Source of the DNA: Cucumis sativus
Lineage: Eukaryota; Streptophyta; Magnoliopsida; Cucurbitales; Cucurbitaceae
NCBI RefSeq assembly: GCF_000004075.3
Contig: NC_026657.2
Coordinates: forward strand, 11,036,001-11,100,000
Length of the DNA stretch: 64,000 nt
Direction of reading: 5' to 3'
The translations under genes and the position numbers were made by a program. This document shows, in pieces, positions 12,972 through 26,299 of the stretch. Each line of letters begins with the position of its first letter. The first letter of the stretch is position 1. Under the pieces are notes generated by a model. That model was not told the origin of the DNA. It saw nothing but the letters and a program-made list of their open reading frames with translations, and searched no databases.

Positions 12972-14743
12972 ATGAGTTCTGTTTTCAAACAACTTATTCT
13001 TCTTACCTTGCTATTAGTAGCATTGGTTGCTGTTGACGCCAAGTTGCTCGCCGGGCCGATCTCGCCGGACCCCTTTCTAAATGTCAATTTAGGGAAGGAC
13101 ATTAAACATAGAAAGGAAACAGTGTTTAATGTGCTGAGTTTTGGTGCCAAACCTGATGGCAAAACAGACAACAGTGAGGTGATTGATTATTCAGAATGTT
13201 TTTGCTGTTGTTTTTATGAACTAATGATTTTTTTTGTTGTTTTTGTAGAGTTTTATGAAGACATGGGTAGCAGCATGTCACTCCAAGGGAGCTGCAAGAG
13301 TTGTTATTCCTCGTGGTACTTTTTTGATCAATCAAATTGCATTTGCTGGGCCATGTGCTTCTACAAGTCCTATCATCGTTCAAATTGATGCAACGTTGAA
13401 AGGAGGCGTCGACATTAGCAATTACTTCTCGGATGAATGGATATTGTTTGAGAAGATCAATGGTTTGATTGTCACTGGCAGAGGTGCTTTAGATGGACAA
13501 GGTAGTGCTGTTTGGGAATACAATGATTGTGGTATGAATCCTAATTGCCAGAAACTCCCTGTTGTAAGTACTTACCCTTTCATCACATTAATGATTTTTC
13601 GGGTGGTTTTTTATTTATTTATTTTTTTGCCACGATATGGTTGTCTCTTTAACATCGGCTGGATGTGAATACGAAGTTACTATATCAGTTTGTATCTTTT
13701 ATATCCAACCGTATAAAGCTGACAGTCACATTATGGTTCCTATAATTTGTTTCCAACTTCGAGTTCACGTTCTTTTTTTTCCTTCTCATAGAATTTAAAA
13801 CTCAATAACATCACACATGGGCTTGTGAAAGGCATTAGTTCCGTCAACAGCAAAGGGTTTCATATGTTCGTCACGAACTGTGAGAATGTTAGGCTAAGAA
13901 AACTGCACTTAACAGCCCCAGAAGACAGTCCAAACACTGATGGCATACATCTCAGCCGCTCCAACAATATCAAAATATCGAGATCTGTCATTGCCACCGG
14001 TGACGATTGCATCTCTCTCGGTCGAGGATCAATGAATGTCGCCATCAACAAAATCACCTGCGGTCCAGGACACGGTATCAGGTAACTCCCACATCTCAAA
14101 AACTTGTTCAGCTACGGAAATGCTTCTGCTTTCTGCTTTTGCCCTGTTTAATTTATGGTGTCTACTATGGCAGTGTGGGTAGCCTCGGAAAGTACCCAAA
14201 CGAGGAGGACGTACGCGGTATTGTCGTGAAGAACTGCACATTACTAAGCACGGACAATGGACTTAGAATCAAAACATGGCCAGATTCACCCCCAAGTGCT
14301 GCATCAGGCATACTATTCCAAGACATCAATATGGTCAATGTCAAGAATCCCATCCTCATAGACCAAGAATACAGCTGCTCAAAAACCAATTGCCAAAGAC
14401 CGGTTCGTTTTTGTTTTTCGTCTTCGATTTCTGAATATATATATATATTTCCCAACTCATTATGTACTAACTAACGTAATGTTGTTGTTTAACCGTTTAC
14501 TCAACACAGCCATCACGAGTGAAAATCAGTGATGTTCATTACATAAATGTGAAAGGATCATCAATCTCTCCAGTAGCAGTTCAACTGAAGTGCAGTAAGC
14601 AATTCCCTTGTCAAAACATCGAGATGTTTAATATAAATTTGAAATATAGTGGCCCTCCAAATAAAGAATTACCATTTAGTGCTAAATGTAGCAATGCAAA
14701 AGTAGGTTACAGAGGCCTTCAATTTCCACCTCCTTGCAAATGA
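12972..14743 (+). CDS. Polygalacturonase (GH28), exopolygalacturonase-like, tandem copy 1
   Basis: Five exons: 12972-13178, 13249-13563, 13792-14081, 14174-14402 and 14510-14743, coding 424 residues. Residues 1-23 form a signal peptide (hydrophobic LILLTLLLVALVAV), so the enzyme should be secreted to the cell wall. GH28 motifs are complete: NTDG (Asp 224), GDDC (Asp 245-246), CGPGHG (His 268) and RIKTW (Arg 302, Lys 304). These are the acid/base, nucleophile-activating and substrate-binding residues that hydrolyse alpha-1,4 galacturonan. Length and the lack of a long propeptide fit the pollen-type exopolygalacturonase clade better than fruit endo-PGs, but endo versus exo cannot be settled here. 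The next gene is a clear paralog in the same orientation. Intron phases are 0, 0, 2, 0. Confidence 0.92.
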
Positions 14744-16757
14744 TCATCATCTTCAAGCTGCAGCTGAAGTTTGTTTGTTTTTTTTTGATAATTTTTTTTC
14801 TTTTTTTTTTTTTTTGGGTCCTTTTTATGTATCGATGAAGCTTAATCTGTAACCTTGCAAGATTCATGAAGCATGTTACAATGGTTTGATGCTTCTCAAT
14901 TTAATTTAAATGCAAAAAAATATTTTGAAAATCATCTCTCTTTTGAAGTATATTAATTAATTTTATTGTTTCTTATACTGAATAATCTACAAAACCAAAA
15001 GTTGTATTTGCGTATCTGTTAGTTTTTATTGTTATATTGTCGTCATTACTTTGATTTTAAACACAGATATAAAAAATATGTAGTGAAGTTATGTGTTTGT
15101 TTCTAATTTATACTACACTATTAACTCTATTGATATGCCATCAACTTTATTATAATTTAAATTCAATAAAAATACAATTTAAAACGTGATTATAGAATCG
15201 TGAAACAACTATAAAAAGTTTCTTAGTTCAAGAAATCGTTAAAAGACATGGTGCAAAAATCACTTTGTGGAAACAATTATACTATCAAACTTTTATTGTA
15301 AAAATTAAGTCTTCGAAGTTATACAAGTGTTTGAAAAAGTGAAACTCTTACCGTCTTACGAATGTAAAAGAATATGCCTCTTCTTTTTTTCTTTTTCCGA
15401 AACTGAAAATTTTTAATTAACAAAGTTTATGACAATTTTTGCGATATCAATTTAGGAAGATGATTAACGATCTAAATAATTAAGAAGTTTTTGCAAAAAT
15501 AAAAAAAAAATAACAAACCATTTATCATTTATAAAATAAAGAGTAGTTATAATTCGTTGCAATTTTAAGAATATTTATTAAATATATAATAATATTTTTT
15601 TAAATTACAAATATTACATAATTTATCGGGATAGATTTTTATTGCTGGTAGATACAGTCTACCGATAAATATTTGCAACACTTCTATCATTTATTCATTT
15701 ATAGACTTTAACATATTTTGTTATATTTGTAACTTTTAAAAATATTACTATTTTCTTAATTATTTTGAATATAATTGTGATATTTAGAAAGACAAAATTT
15801 ATTAAACTTGATATTATTCATACGTTATTATATGAAGTGTAAATATTTTATTATTGTATGAAGTGTAAATATTTTGTAAAATATTTTATAAGTATAAAAA
15901 AAGTAAAGAGACATTTTAAACTATAGGTTAGTGAACCAAAATACTAACGAAGTATTAGACTTGTAGAATCTAATAATTTTTTTTTTTTTGTATATACATA
16001 GCATATTTGCTATTTTCAATAATTTTTCAAAAGTAAAGAGGTTTTCATTTTTTTTTATTTTTTTGAAAAAAGAGGAGGTTTTTTGTATATGAAATTTATG
16101 ACAATTTCTGAATGTTTTCAAATTTTCACATTGATTATAACAGAAATTTTGAGGAACTAAATTATACCACATTATAATTGAGTCTCTCCCAAATGATCAT
16201 TCCCTTCTTTCTTCCCCTTTACAAGAAATCCCCACGTTTATGGTATAACAAAAATTATACATAATGTACGTCTAGTTTTCTTTAAATATCGGATTAGAGG
16301 ATATAAATTATGATTCCCAAACACAATTTTAATCCATTGTCTAAATTGTTTTTTCTATAAACAATGAAATGTATTGAAATATAAATTTTAATACAATTAT
16401 AAAAATTTAAACAATTACATTTGTAATGGTTGAAAAGTTCATAAATTGGAAGAAACTTAAAAATAAACGAATTTGAGTCAAAAATAAATAATGGAGAGAT
16501 TGTACTAAAAATTAAAGTCAAATATGTAAGGAAAACGGCTCAAAAAAACTCAATTAAAGAGATTAAAAACGAAAAATTAAATTAAATACGACCTTAATTG
16601 AATTAGTTATGATAAATCGAGGAAGGAAAAAAAGACAGACCTAACTCCAATTAATTAATCGTACTTACTTCAGTTAAAATAATTAACCCCCAAATTCATG
16701 AAATTATAAATTGTCAATCTACGCCATTTTAGTGCAGTCGAGAATTTCATTAACGTC
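14744..16757. other. Intergenic between the two polygalacturonase genes
   Basis: AT-rich. It contains a dispersed repeat at about 15600-15770, and a repeated phrase 'atgaagtgtaaatatttt' at about 15833 and 15859. The 3' UTR of copy 1 includes T-rich runs at 14777-14816. No gene is supported. Confidence 0.55.
15600..15770. repeat. Dispersed AT-rich repeat, same style as 6031-6240
   Basis: It contains GGTAGATACAGTCTACC-like inverted words and 'atatttgtaacttttaaaaatattac', resembling the repeat near 6.1 kb and the one near 29 kb. Boundaries are approximate. Confidence 0.35.
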
Positions 16758-19639
16758 ATGAAGCTAATTTCATCACTTTCATTATTCTCTTCTCTTCTGG
16801 CCATTACTTTATCTGCCGCCGATGGATTTGATATAGCTCTTCCGCCGTCCTACCCGGCGGAGCCCCCCGTGGGAGATCCTTGGAGTGGATTGCGTGTTTT
16901 TGATGTAAATGATTATGGGGGAGTTGCTGATGGGAAGACGAACAACAGCTTGGTAATTTCGTTTCCTCTCGGCTCTCTTTTTTTTCTTTTAAATTATGGT
17001 GATTAATTTATGAACAATTTCTATTTACCTTTTTTGGAAAGTACTATTCCAAATGAGTTATTTGAACTAAAATATTTATAAAATATATCTCCAAAACTTC
17101 TATATTATCTATATCTTAATAGACACAAATTTTGTTATTAATTTATTTATAAATGTGTGAGAAATTTTGTTATTTAGAATAAACTTCATTTGAAAATTGA
17201 AAAATATTAGTATTTTATTTCTAATTAAGAGTGGAGTTTCAACTTGCAATCTTTAAGTTAATTGAACCAAATAAGTTTGACTTTAGAAGTAACGTAGAAA
17301 ACTGATTGTGGGATTAAGGAATAAATTGTACCAAACTAATTAATGTATAAGTCAAAAGTGTCCCTAAAAAATCTAAAATGAAACAAGAATTAAGTTAAAA
17401 AGATCAAGTAAAAATTTGAAATAAAAGATTGTTATTAGAAAAAAATAATTATAAAAAATAGAGAGAAAATTAAATTTTAAAAACTAAAAAAAATAAATAA
17501 AATAGTTAGAATAGGGATAACTGCTAAGGACTATATTAATGTAGTTATTATGTTTATAAATAGATATATTTAAAGGGAAAAAAGAGTTAGAAATAACCCA
17601 TCAACTTGTGATTGAAATATATATGAATATAATTAAATTTGATTGATGAACACAAGTTATATACAAAAAGTAATGAAATTGAAAGTTGATAGGCATTGAT
17701 GGCGGCGTGGGAAGATGCATGTTATCACCAAGGAGGGTCGATGCTGTTAATACCGGAGGGGAATTACTTCGTTGACCAAGTTACATTTTCAGGGCCATGT
17801 TTCAATGACCTCTCTCCTAAAGTCCTCATTTTAGGCACTTTGATTGCTCCCACCAATCTCACCGCCGACGTTTGGATCCACTTCGATTCCCTCCGCCGCC
17901 TCTCCCTCACTGCCGGCCACTTATCCACCCTCGACGGCCGGGGCGCCCAAACCTGGTCCTCCGGTTCCCGCTGTCGTCATGCAATGACTTGTGCCATGTT
18001 TGCCATTGTAAGTGTGTGTGTAAACATTGCTATTAAAAAATTATGTACTAATTAATACACAACTCAAATTTTAAGTGTTCATAACGGTGCAGTCTTTGAA
18101 GCTAAGCAATGTGTTGAATGGGACAGTGAGTAGTATAAACCTAGTGGACAGCAAGGCGTTTCATGTCTCCATCCATCAGTGTGACAATATTCATCTTTCT
18201 GGATTCAATATCACAGCTCCTTGGTATAGTCAAAACACTGATGGATTCCATATCAGCCAATCTACCAACATCAGCATCACAAACTCAAAAATCGGTGTTG
18301 GTGATGATTGTGTTTCCATTGGACCTGGTAGCGTGAACGTGTTGGTTTCTAATGTTACATGTGGCCCAGGACATGGAATCAGGTATATATATACCTATTA
18401 AATGTAAGAGTAGAAGTTTTTAAAATTATTGAAATTTGAAAGTATTATATATTCATGTAATGCAGTATCGGGAGTTTAGGGAGGTACAAAATGGAGAATG
18501 ATGTGAGAGGAATATGGGTGGAGAATTGTACCATAAGTGGGACTCAAAATGGAGTGAGGGTAAAAACATGGCCAGGAGATCATGCTAGCAATGCTACCAA
18601 TTTGACATTTCAAAACATTGTGATGATCAATGTCTCAAATCCCATTATCATAGATCAACAATATTGTCCTAACAGTTCTTGTGACTCACGAGAGGTAGAT
18701 AGTTATATAATTTGTATTTATCTCACTACTTTAAACTACTACTTATACATATACTCCCGATTCAATTTTGAATTTAATTATGTAAACAGTTTTCAAAATT
18801 GTCTCAAGTACCTAATCACGTTTGTTAGTCTTTACTACTTCTATTGCTGAGTTTTTTTTTTTTTATTTATTTATTATTATTACTATTACATTTTTATAAT
18901 ATTTTTAAAAGTCATATCCAAGTTTTTTTCTTCTTATTTACTAAAAATTTAAATATATTTTTAAAATAGATGAAAACTATGATAAATAAATGGAAAGAAT
19001 ATAGTCATCAATTTGGTAGACTGAAAATTTAAAACAAAAATGTTAACAAATAAAGCCTTAATTTGTGAAATGTTCCTTTGGATAATTTATCCTAAATTAT
19101 GAGCATGTTAGGTTAGTAATTTGATAAAAAGTAAAACATCTTAAAAATAAATAAATACTTTTTATTGCTTTAAACATTTAAAAATGGTAACAAACAATGA
19201 ACAAGTTAAAAATGTTTAAAACTGTAGTTCACACGATAAAAAGTTAAAAAGTCATTATAGAAAAACAATTGAAGAATTTGATTATTAAGAAAGAATAAAT
19301 GAAAACAACATTTTTGGGAAAACATTATGAAGGGTATGTTTTTTTCTTCAAAACTACTTACAAACTCTCTCTTGTTTATTTGATGAACAGTCATCAAGTG
19401 TGAAGCTGAGTGATATCAACATAAGAAATATAAGTGGAACTTACAACTCTGAGTTTGCAATTAACATGAAGTGCAGCTCAACCAAGGCATGTGAGAACAT
19501 TCGTCTTTCTTACATTAATCTCACTTCCATTAATCACCAATCGGATGATGATGAAGATGAAGAAGAAGGTGATGTAACTGGCAACTTCAATTTCAAGGGT
19601 GCTCTCAATTCTTTCACCATTTTTAATTCAACATTTTAG
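16758..19639 (+). CDS. Polygalacturonase (GH28), exopolygalacturonase-like, tandem copy 2
   Basis: Five exons: 16758-16952, 17693-18007, 18093-18382, 18466-18694 and 19391-19639, coding 425 residues. A signal peptide is visible (MKLISSLSLFSSLLAITLSA), so secretion to the wall is expected. Catalytic motifs are intact: NTDG (Asp 220), GDDC (Asp 241-242), CGPGHG (His 264) and RVKTW (Arg 298, Lys 300). Exons 2, 3 and 4 are exactly 315, 290 and 229 bp, the same as in copy 1, and the phases agree, so the two genes come from a tandem duplication. Introns 1 (740 bp) and 4 (696 bp) have grown. Oddities: several extra N-glycosylation sequons, and an acidic stretch DDDEDEEEGD near the C-terminus that copy 1 lacks. 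Confidence 0.92.
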
Positions 19640-20730
19640 CCTTCATTCACTCAATTACATTACCCATTACCATTAGGGGCTTATTCAATTATTTTCATCT
19701 AATTATAACCCCTCCAAACCAAGTTAAGGTGAGTTAAGGTTACATTTTTGGCTATATTTTGTATTATATTATTGTATTTCCAAAAATGTTAAATTTGCAT
19801 GAAATACAAAATGAGATTATAAGAGGAATAAGAGCTATGAGTCTTTCAGTTTTATCTTCTTCCTCTCTAATTTTGTCGAATTTATGTAATTTATAATTGA
19901 TTCTCTAATTAAAATCAAGGTATTGCGTCAACGTTCAAACTATTGATGATGTTAAATAAAATAATTTATTGTCTTTAGATTAGGCTTCACTAATATACAT
20001 GGTCAAAAGTAACCACTATGATTTTGTTGTGCAATTAGTTTATGAAAGCAACGATGTAAAGTAGTTGTTAGGTTGAGAAATTGAATTGAAAATCTTGAAA
20101 ATATATATTTTATGGAAGCGAAAATTGAAAATCTACCGTTTGCATTCAATAGGTATGGTAATTAAACCATTCTCCATATTTTTGGTATGGTAAATTATAC
20201 TAAAAGTATGTTTGAAAAGGGTAACAATTAATACACTATTGAAAGAATTAAAAGTTATAAAAAAAAAATAGAAAAAGAAATAGATAAATAAGAAGAGAAA
20301 GTAAAAGTGAAAAATATGAGACGAATAAAAGAGAGAAATGAATGATACATTTAATTGAAAATGACAAAAATAAAATATTATTGATAGCTAAGTAATAAAT
20401 ATTTCAATTACAAAAATTATGCTTTTTAATAAAAGAAAAAGGAACTAATAAAATATTATTTTAGGTTATTTACCTAAAAGAAAAAAAAGAAAGAAAAAAG
20501 AACCGATGAACTAAATATTGACCGGCAGGGAGTCAAGGTCGGTAAAGCTTGAAAGCACCAGAGAGAGCTCAGATTCACGAGAGTCTCTTTGGAGCAACCC
20601 TGCTTTGCGCTGCCGTCGTCGGATCTATCATCTCCTCTCCTTTTCCGGTTTAGGTACGTTTTTTAAAAGGGTAGATCCCTTTTTAATTTTTGATTTTATT
20701 CTTTATCTGGGGATTTCAATTCAACAAGCC
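19640..20730. other. Intergenic and 5' leader of the TPR gene
   Basis: AT-rich spacer with no gene seen to about 20500. From 20518 to 20730 the DNA is more GC-rich and open in the frame of the following gene, but has no ATG, so I read it as 5' UTR. Confidence 0.5.
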
Positions 20731-22779
20731 ATGAATTCTAATTTCGGGAAGAATTTCGACTTTGATCTGGGACTCGGATCTTCTGGCTCCAAATCACTCA
20801 ACGATCAGAAAAACAAAACCCCATCCTATTCATCTTACACTCCCTCTGCTTCCTCCTACTCTTCTACCCCCACGAGGCCCGCCTGGCAGCCTAACAAGCC
20901 CTCCTGGACGCATCAGCCCGCCATGAATCAGGCTGCTCGTCCTAACTTGTCCAATTCCCCTGCTTCCATGGTTGGTGATATATTTGGGAAGACCTGGGGT
21001 TCCAAGGCAACTTCCGCTTCCACGACGGGTATTGGAATTGCTGAAAAGAATCCGAATCTGTTCGGCGATTTGGTCGGTTCTGCCTTGGGATCGGGTAAGA
21101 GCAATTCTAATACTCCATTGAAGAATGTGGGTCCGGCTTCGGTGTCTTCCGGTGCCGCATTGAATAGAAATTCGTTTTCGATGGGAAATATGAACGATTC
21201 CTTGCCTAAATCCAGTAGTAATCCGAGTAAAAATAGTGGAAATTGGAGTTTTGAGAATCTTAGCAATTACAATAACGGGAAAAGTAATCAGAGTAATACC
21301 ACCAATATCAAGACTCCCAATCTCGGAGGTCCAAGCATGAGTTCAACCATCGGCGGTGGTAAGACAAGCTCTACCAAAGATCCCTTTGGTTCTTTAGTTG
21401 ACTTTGGATCTAAATCATCTGGGAATCTGAATTCAACTACTAAGAATCAAAATATCAAATCAAGCGAGGACTCATTTGGGGATTTCCAGAATGCTTCTAA
21501 TCCAAGCGCTACGACATTTCCTTCAAGCAGATCAAGCACCAATGGAGTTGATTTCAAGGGATCGAGTTTTAATTCTGGCATAAACATGGGTGATTTTGGA
21601 ATGCCTACCAATTTTCATTCCAAGGTTCAAGATACTGTTCAGACCACAGCCAGTGATCCACTTGATATGTTGTTTAGCTCATCCAAAGCCCCAGCTGAAG
21701 GTCCTCCCTTGGCATCTGGCACACCTGGAGCATCCCAATCATTGGATGCCGATGATTGGGGATTGGATTCGGACTTTGGGGGAGGTGGTCATGACGTGGG
21801 TGGTTCAACAACTGAGATTGAAGGACTTCCACCACCTCCCGCAGGGGTGACAGCTTCTTCTGCAAAGAACAAGGGAGTTGATGTCTACAGGCAGGGGCAA
21901 TATGCCGATGCTATTAAGTGGCTTTCTTGGGCTGTCATTCTTTTTGAGAAAACTGGTAACAGTGCTGCCATAGTTGAAGTTTTGTCGACCCGAGCTTCGT
22001 GCTACAAAGAAGTTGGGGAATATAAGAAAGCTGTGGTTGATTGTACAATGGTAAAAAATTCAAATTCTCTTGTAATTAAATATTTGCTAATGCACCCTTT
22101 GTCTCACTCCTCTTAGGTCCAGGTACCATATTAGCTTTGAAATCTATTAACTTGGGAACTATGTTTGTATCAACAAACTTGAATTCATGGTCCAAATAAT
22201 AGTAGCATTAGGTGGTAGGAAGTTTGGAGTAGTCCTTTGTTTGCTTGCAGCAATCATGACTTGGTTCTTATAAAAGGGGGAAAAATGTAACAGGTTTTTC
22301 TTTGGTGGGTCTCGGTATTCATTGGTGTTAGCAACCATGTTGTGACTCAAGTTTTCACTTTTGTAGAGATTGTTTGATGGAGGAAGGGGGAAAAACTGGG
22401 TGCTGATGTTTTATAGCATGGTTAGCTGACTGGAGTAGTTAGCAAATAACTCTTAGATTATTGGTGTCCATTGTTTGGTTTTTCCTTTAGATAAAATTAT
22501 TCTACCTAGTCTCATGTCCTCTGTCATTCCACCCACCCCCTAAAGAGGGAAATATTTGTAACTGTAGAGCACTTGTAGGAAGCCTTATCCTGCTGTGCTG
22601 TGCAGGTATTGGATCAGGACGATGCAAATGTTGCTGTTCTCGTTCAGCGTGCACTTCTATATGAAAGTATGGAGAAGTACAAACTTGGAGCCGAAGACCT
22701 GAGGGCTGTCCTGAAGATCGATCCAGGTAACAGAGTTGCAAGAAGCACAATTCACCGGTTGACTAAGATGGCAGAGTAA
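20731..22779 (+). CDS. TPR protein with long disordered N-terminus
   Basis: Two exons, 20731-22050 and 22606-22779, coding 497 residues. The start is the first ATG (MNSNFGKNFDFDLGLG); the open frame upstream lacks one. Residues 1 to about 375 are low-complexity, rich in Ser, Asn, Gly and Thr, and carry spaced acidic/aromatic motifs: DFDLGLG, DIFGKTWG, LFGDLVG, DPFGSLVDFG, SFGDF, DPLDMLF, DDWGLDSDFGGGG. Such DPF/FGDF-type words are typical of clathrin-adaptor or other short-linear-motif binding. Residues 380-497 are TPR helices (VDVYRQGQYADAIKWL, RASCYKEVGEYKKAVVDC, RALLYESMEKYKLGAEDL) ending in LTKMAE. It is probably cytosolic, with no signal peptide or membrane segment. I recognise the architecture but cannot name an Arabidopsis ortholog. 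A trafficking scaffold or cochaperone-like adaptor is inference. Confidence 0.85.
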
Positions 22780-25700
22780 AGGTTCTTATCACAATTTTGT
22801 CTGATGAAATTTCTTGAATATAGAATCACACTGGTTTCTCTCATGCTATCTAAATGTGGTGGTGGAATGACCATTTTTTGATTACATGGTTTTGTTTTGT
22901 ATGTGTGCCCCCGTCCCTTGTGATGCTTTCAAAATACATTACGTACTTGTATTGTTTATGACACAAAGAAAAAAAAATCTGTGTTCTTGTACGATGGCCA
23001 TGAAAATTCAATATATTCAATTGCTTTTCATATCCTTTTTGCTGTTGTTTGAATTGGGCCGCTTTAGATGGCTGTTAACATCAGATAAAAAGAGAGTTAT
23101 GTTAGTAATGAAAACATGTTCAAATTTTAACACAATTTTAGGATTCTTTGATTAATTGAGCTATAACAGGACTTGGATACTATTTGGTTAATAGAGTTTA
23201 TGATGCTGTTTAGGAGATTTGATCTTGGTGGTTGGTAGCTTGGTGGTCATTGGAGGTCTTCAATGAACAAGAACTATTGAGGATCTAAAATCTGAAACAA
23301 AGACTTTTATCAACTGCAAGACCAAATCTCCCAAACAAGGTTATAACTACATTAACCTTAACCCATCAAATAGTCAGGTTTTCTTTTCATGTATAATGTA
23401 TATGGGGATACATAAGATGGCTAATGGCTTTATGCTCTTATTTTAAACAAAGGCATCAGCCATCTTATTTAATTTATTCAAGGAAAAGAAAAAACAAAGT
23501 GAGGAGAATGGATTCTTCTTTAGTCTATTCCAGCCAAGGTTCTCCTTTGATAGAAGGAATATTGTTTCTTTTGATTCAAGTGAAGGACATTTCACTTGAA
23601 CTTGAATTTTTTGAGGTATTTTTTGAGATAGAGGTGGAAACTAAGGATTTGGTTAGGACATCAAATTGTGTTTCTTATTGCTTTTTCTTTCTCTTGGTTG
23701 TCGATTTCTATAGCACAAGTATTTTAACTTTACTTTTTGTTAGCAAGGGTCTATTATTGAGGACTGGCATTGATATATAATGGATACATAGATCTAAATT
23801 TTTTTTAAAAAGTTCCTCAACAACTTATATGACTTATTAAAACAGTTAAGAGTTCATATTTGAAATCTTATAAATGATGATATCTAAATCTTTTACTAAT
23901 ATATAGTTGTAGTTCATGCTTAATTGATAACAACATTCTGGGTTGGAAGGCGTCATTGCAAACAGTAATATTTGTGATAATCAAAGTACAGTCTACCTCT
24001 CAAATTCTAACAAAACATATCAGACATCAAATATCAATTTTGTTCCAGAATAAATAGAGAACGAAGAAATTGAAGTGCTGAAGATCCTTCTTTTGTGTTT
24101 TCTAAAATTTGAAGAGAAAAAAAAAAGGGAAATAGAAGGAAGATATTTTATCCATAACAAACACCCATAGTTGAAATTACACAAAATTTTCTCCCTTCTT
24201 TTCAATTACAATACCACTTTCTCAAACTCTTTTATCAATTTTTTTATTCGTTAATATCGATATATCTTCTATGTTTCTAAAATATAAAAATAAACATAGT
24301 TAAATTGACATATATACATATTAATGAATAACAACCAAGAAAGCACAAAGCATTCAGAAAATAAGGGCCGAAATGAGTAAAGGGACTGTGGTAAAGTTGT
24401 AATTAGGGACCAAAAATAGAGGAAATTTGGGGGTTATCCTTTGCATCATAGCATTTAAATTTGCGTTACAATTCTTAATTGTATATACAAATTAATTAAA
24501 TTAATCAAACATCAATTAAAGCGTTACCCCTTACTTAAAAATAAATAAATCAGTTCCATAAATAGAACGTTACCCTTAATTATGGAATAAAGTGAAAACT
24601 GGACAATCGTTCGGCCCATGGGCTCCGCCCAATACATCCCACCGAAGGGGGAAAAAAAATTCCTTTTTAATAGCTTCAAAATAAATAAAACTTTTACTTC
24701 TCTCAACTCTTACTTTAAGTTCGAATAAGTTTTCAAAAATTTTAACCTTAAACGTTAAACATATTGTAATATTAACTTCCCGTTCCGTAGTTTAAAAAAA
24801 AAGTAAAAAAATTTGGAGCACGAATTTCTTCAAGAATGATTTTAATTACGTTTGAACTAATTTCAATTGAGTAGATTTTAAAAAATGATTTAATAGTTAA
24901 TTTGTGTTGTTGATCATAATTGATATTCAATTAAACCGTGATCGAATCAACCAATTAGTCGATCCAGTAAAAGTTCAAACTGACTCTACCCATTATATGA
25001 GTATAAACCGTCTAGTTTGAATCAGTTTAAATCTTTAAAATTATTTTTAAAAAATGTTCTCTGACGAATACCAACTGATTGCTTTTGATTCTATTGGTTT
25101 TGGTTGGTTGGATCAGTTTATCATACTCACTTTTATGTCGTCAACAACAAAACTTTATTTTATACTACATTTTAATAGATGCTTTTTTCATATAAACGTA
25201 GGATGTATGCAAACTATTTTGGCTTTTTGATTGAGTACTTAGATATTTTATATCAATTGAGTTATATTTACGTTGACACGAAGTTACACAATTAATGTGA
25301 ACTTGAAACAAATAATTTTCAGTTGAAGAGATGACTTTATTGAAAAATGTTACAAAGACCGAATGAGATAAAGAGCAAAGGTAAGCAGGAAATAGGGAAA
25401 AAAGAAGGATGGAAAGAAAGGACAAATGTAAATTAAAGGAAGGAAGAATGATCGTGAATAAAGGATCAAATGAAACGGCAATTAAACAGAGTAATTTAGG
25501 ATATAAGGACGTGAGAAGAACATGAATTACCAAGCAAATGAAAGTTACTAATGATCAAGATGAAATTTCCAATAATTTACAATTTGAACCAATATACTTA
25601 ATTACTTAGTATATATATCTTTTGTTAAGTGGTTAGATATTTATACCCATATTTATTTTCTGACTATCAAATATTCTTCACATTTTTATCCAATATTGTT

Positions 25701-26184
25701 GAATTAAATAACAACAACAAAAATACAAAAAAAAAGTAGTTAATATATGTTCTTAAAACTTCACTAAATCAATTCTAAACTTCATTATATTTTTCAATAT
25801 TTAAGAAATTTGTTCTTTCAAACATTGATTTTCAATCATTTATTTGAATGACTAAATAAAAATTTAAATTAAATACTAAAGCTGATGAAAAAAATAATAA
25901 AACTCAATTAATTATAACTTTTTAAATTAATTAATAAACACTAATATCAAAAAAATGAATATTTAGCATATTTTATGTCAAAGGACAATAATGTTTTTTT
26001 TTTTTTAATTCAATAAAGATAAAAAATTAGAAAAAGAAAAGGGAAAAAAAAACGGACAAATTTTAAAAATAAAGAAAGAAAAGAAAGAAAAAAAGAAAAA
26101 ATGGTAAAAAAATCAGATGAGTATTTGTCAGATTGTTGGTAACTTCCTTTTACGTTATAACCGTCATCTCCTCTTTTCTTCTAT
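22780..26184. other. Intergenic, no gene seen
   Basis: About 3.4 kb between the TPR gene and the ERF promoter. Open frames near 23424-23780 and 25165-25533 are low-complexity, with no family resemblance and no codon bias. A purine-rich tract at about 26020-26112 lies just upstream of the ERF promoter. Confidence 0.5.
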
Positions 26185-26191
26185 TATAAAT
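26185..26191 (+). promoter_or_regulatory. TATA box of the ERF-VII gene
   Basis: TATAAAT about 115 bp upstream of the ATG at 26300, followed by a pyrimidine-rich leader. Spacing suits a transcript start near 26215 with an 80-90 nt 5' UTR. Confidence 0.6.
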
Positions 26192-26299
26192 CTCTCTTTC
26201 CTTTCACTTTCATTTTCATTCTTCTCTTCGCCACACTCCTCCTTTTCTCAATTTCTTATTCTTTTTGTTCTCTCTCCTCTTTCACTTCAACCACCCACC

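Noticed and set aside
20518..20730. Extension of the TPR protein by 71 residues upstream
   Set aside because: The frame is open but contains no ATG before 20731, so it is more likely 5' UTR.
23424..23780. 118-codon plus-strand open frame
   Set aside because: Low-complexity hydrophobic tail and no recognisable domain; lies in AT-rich spacer.
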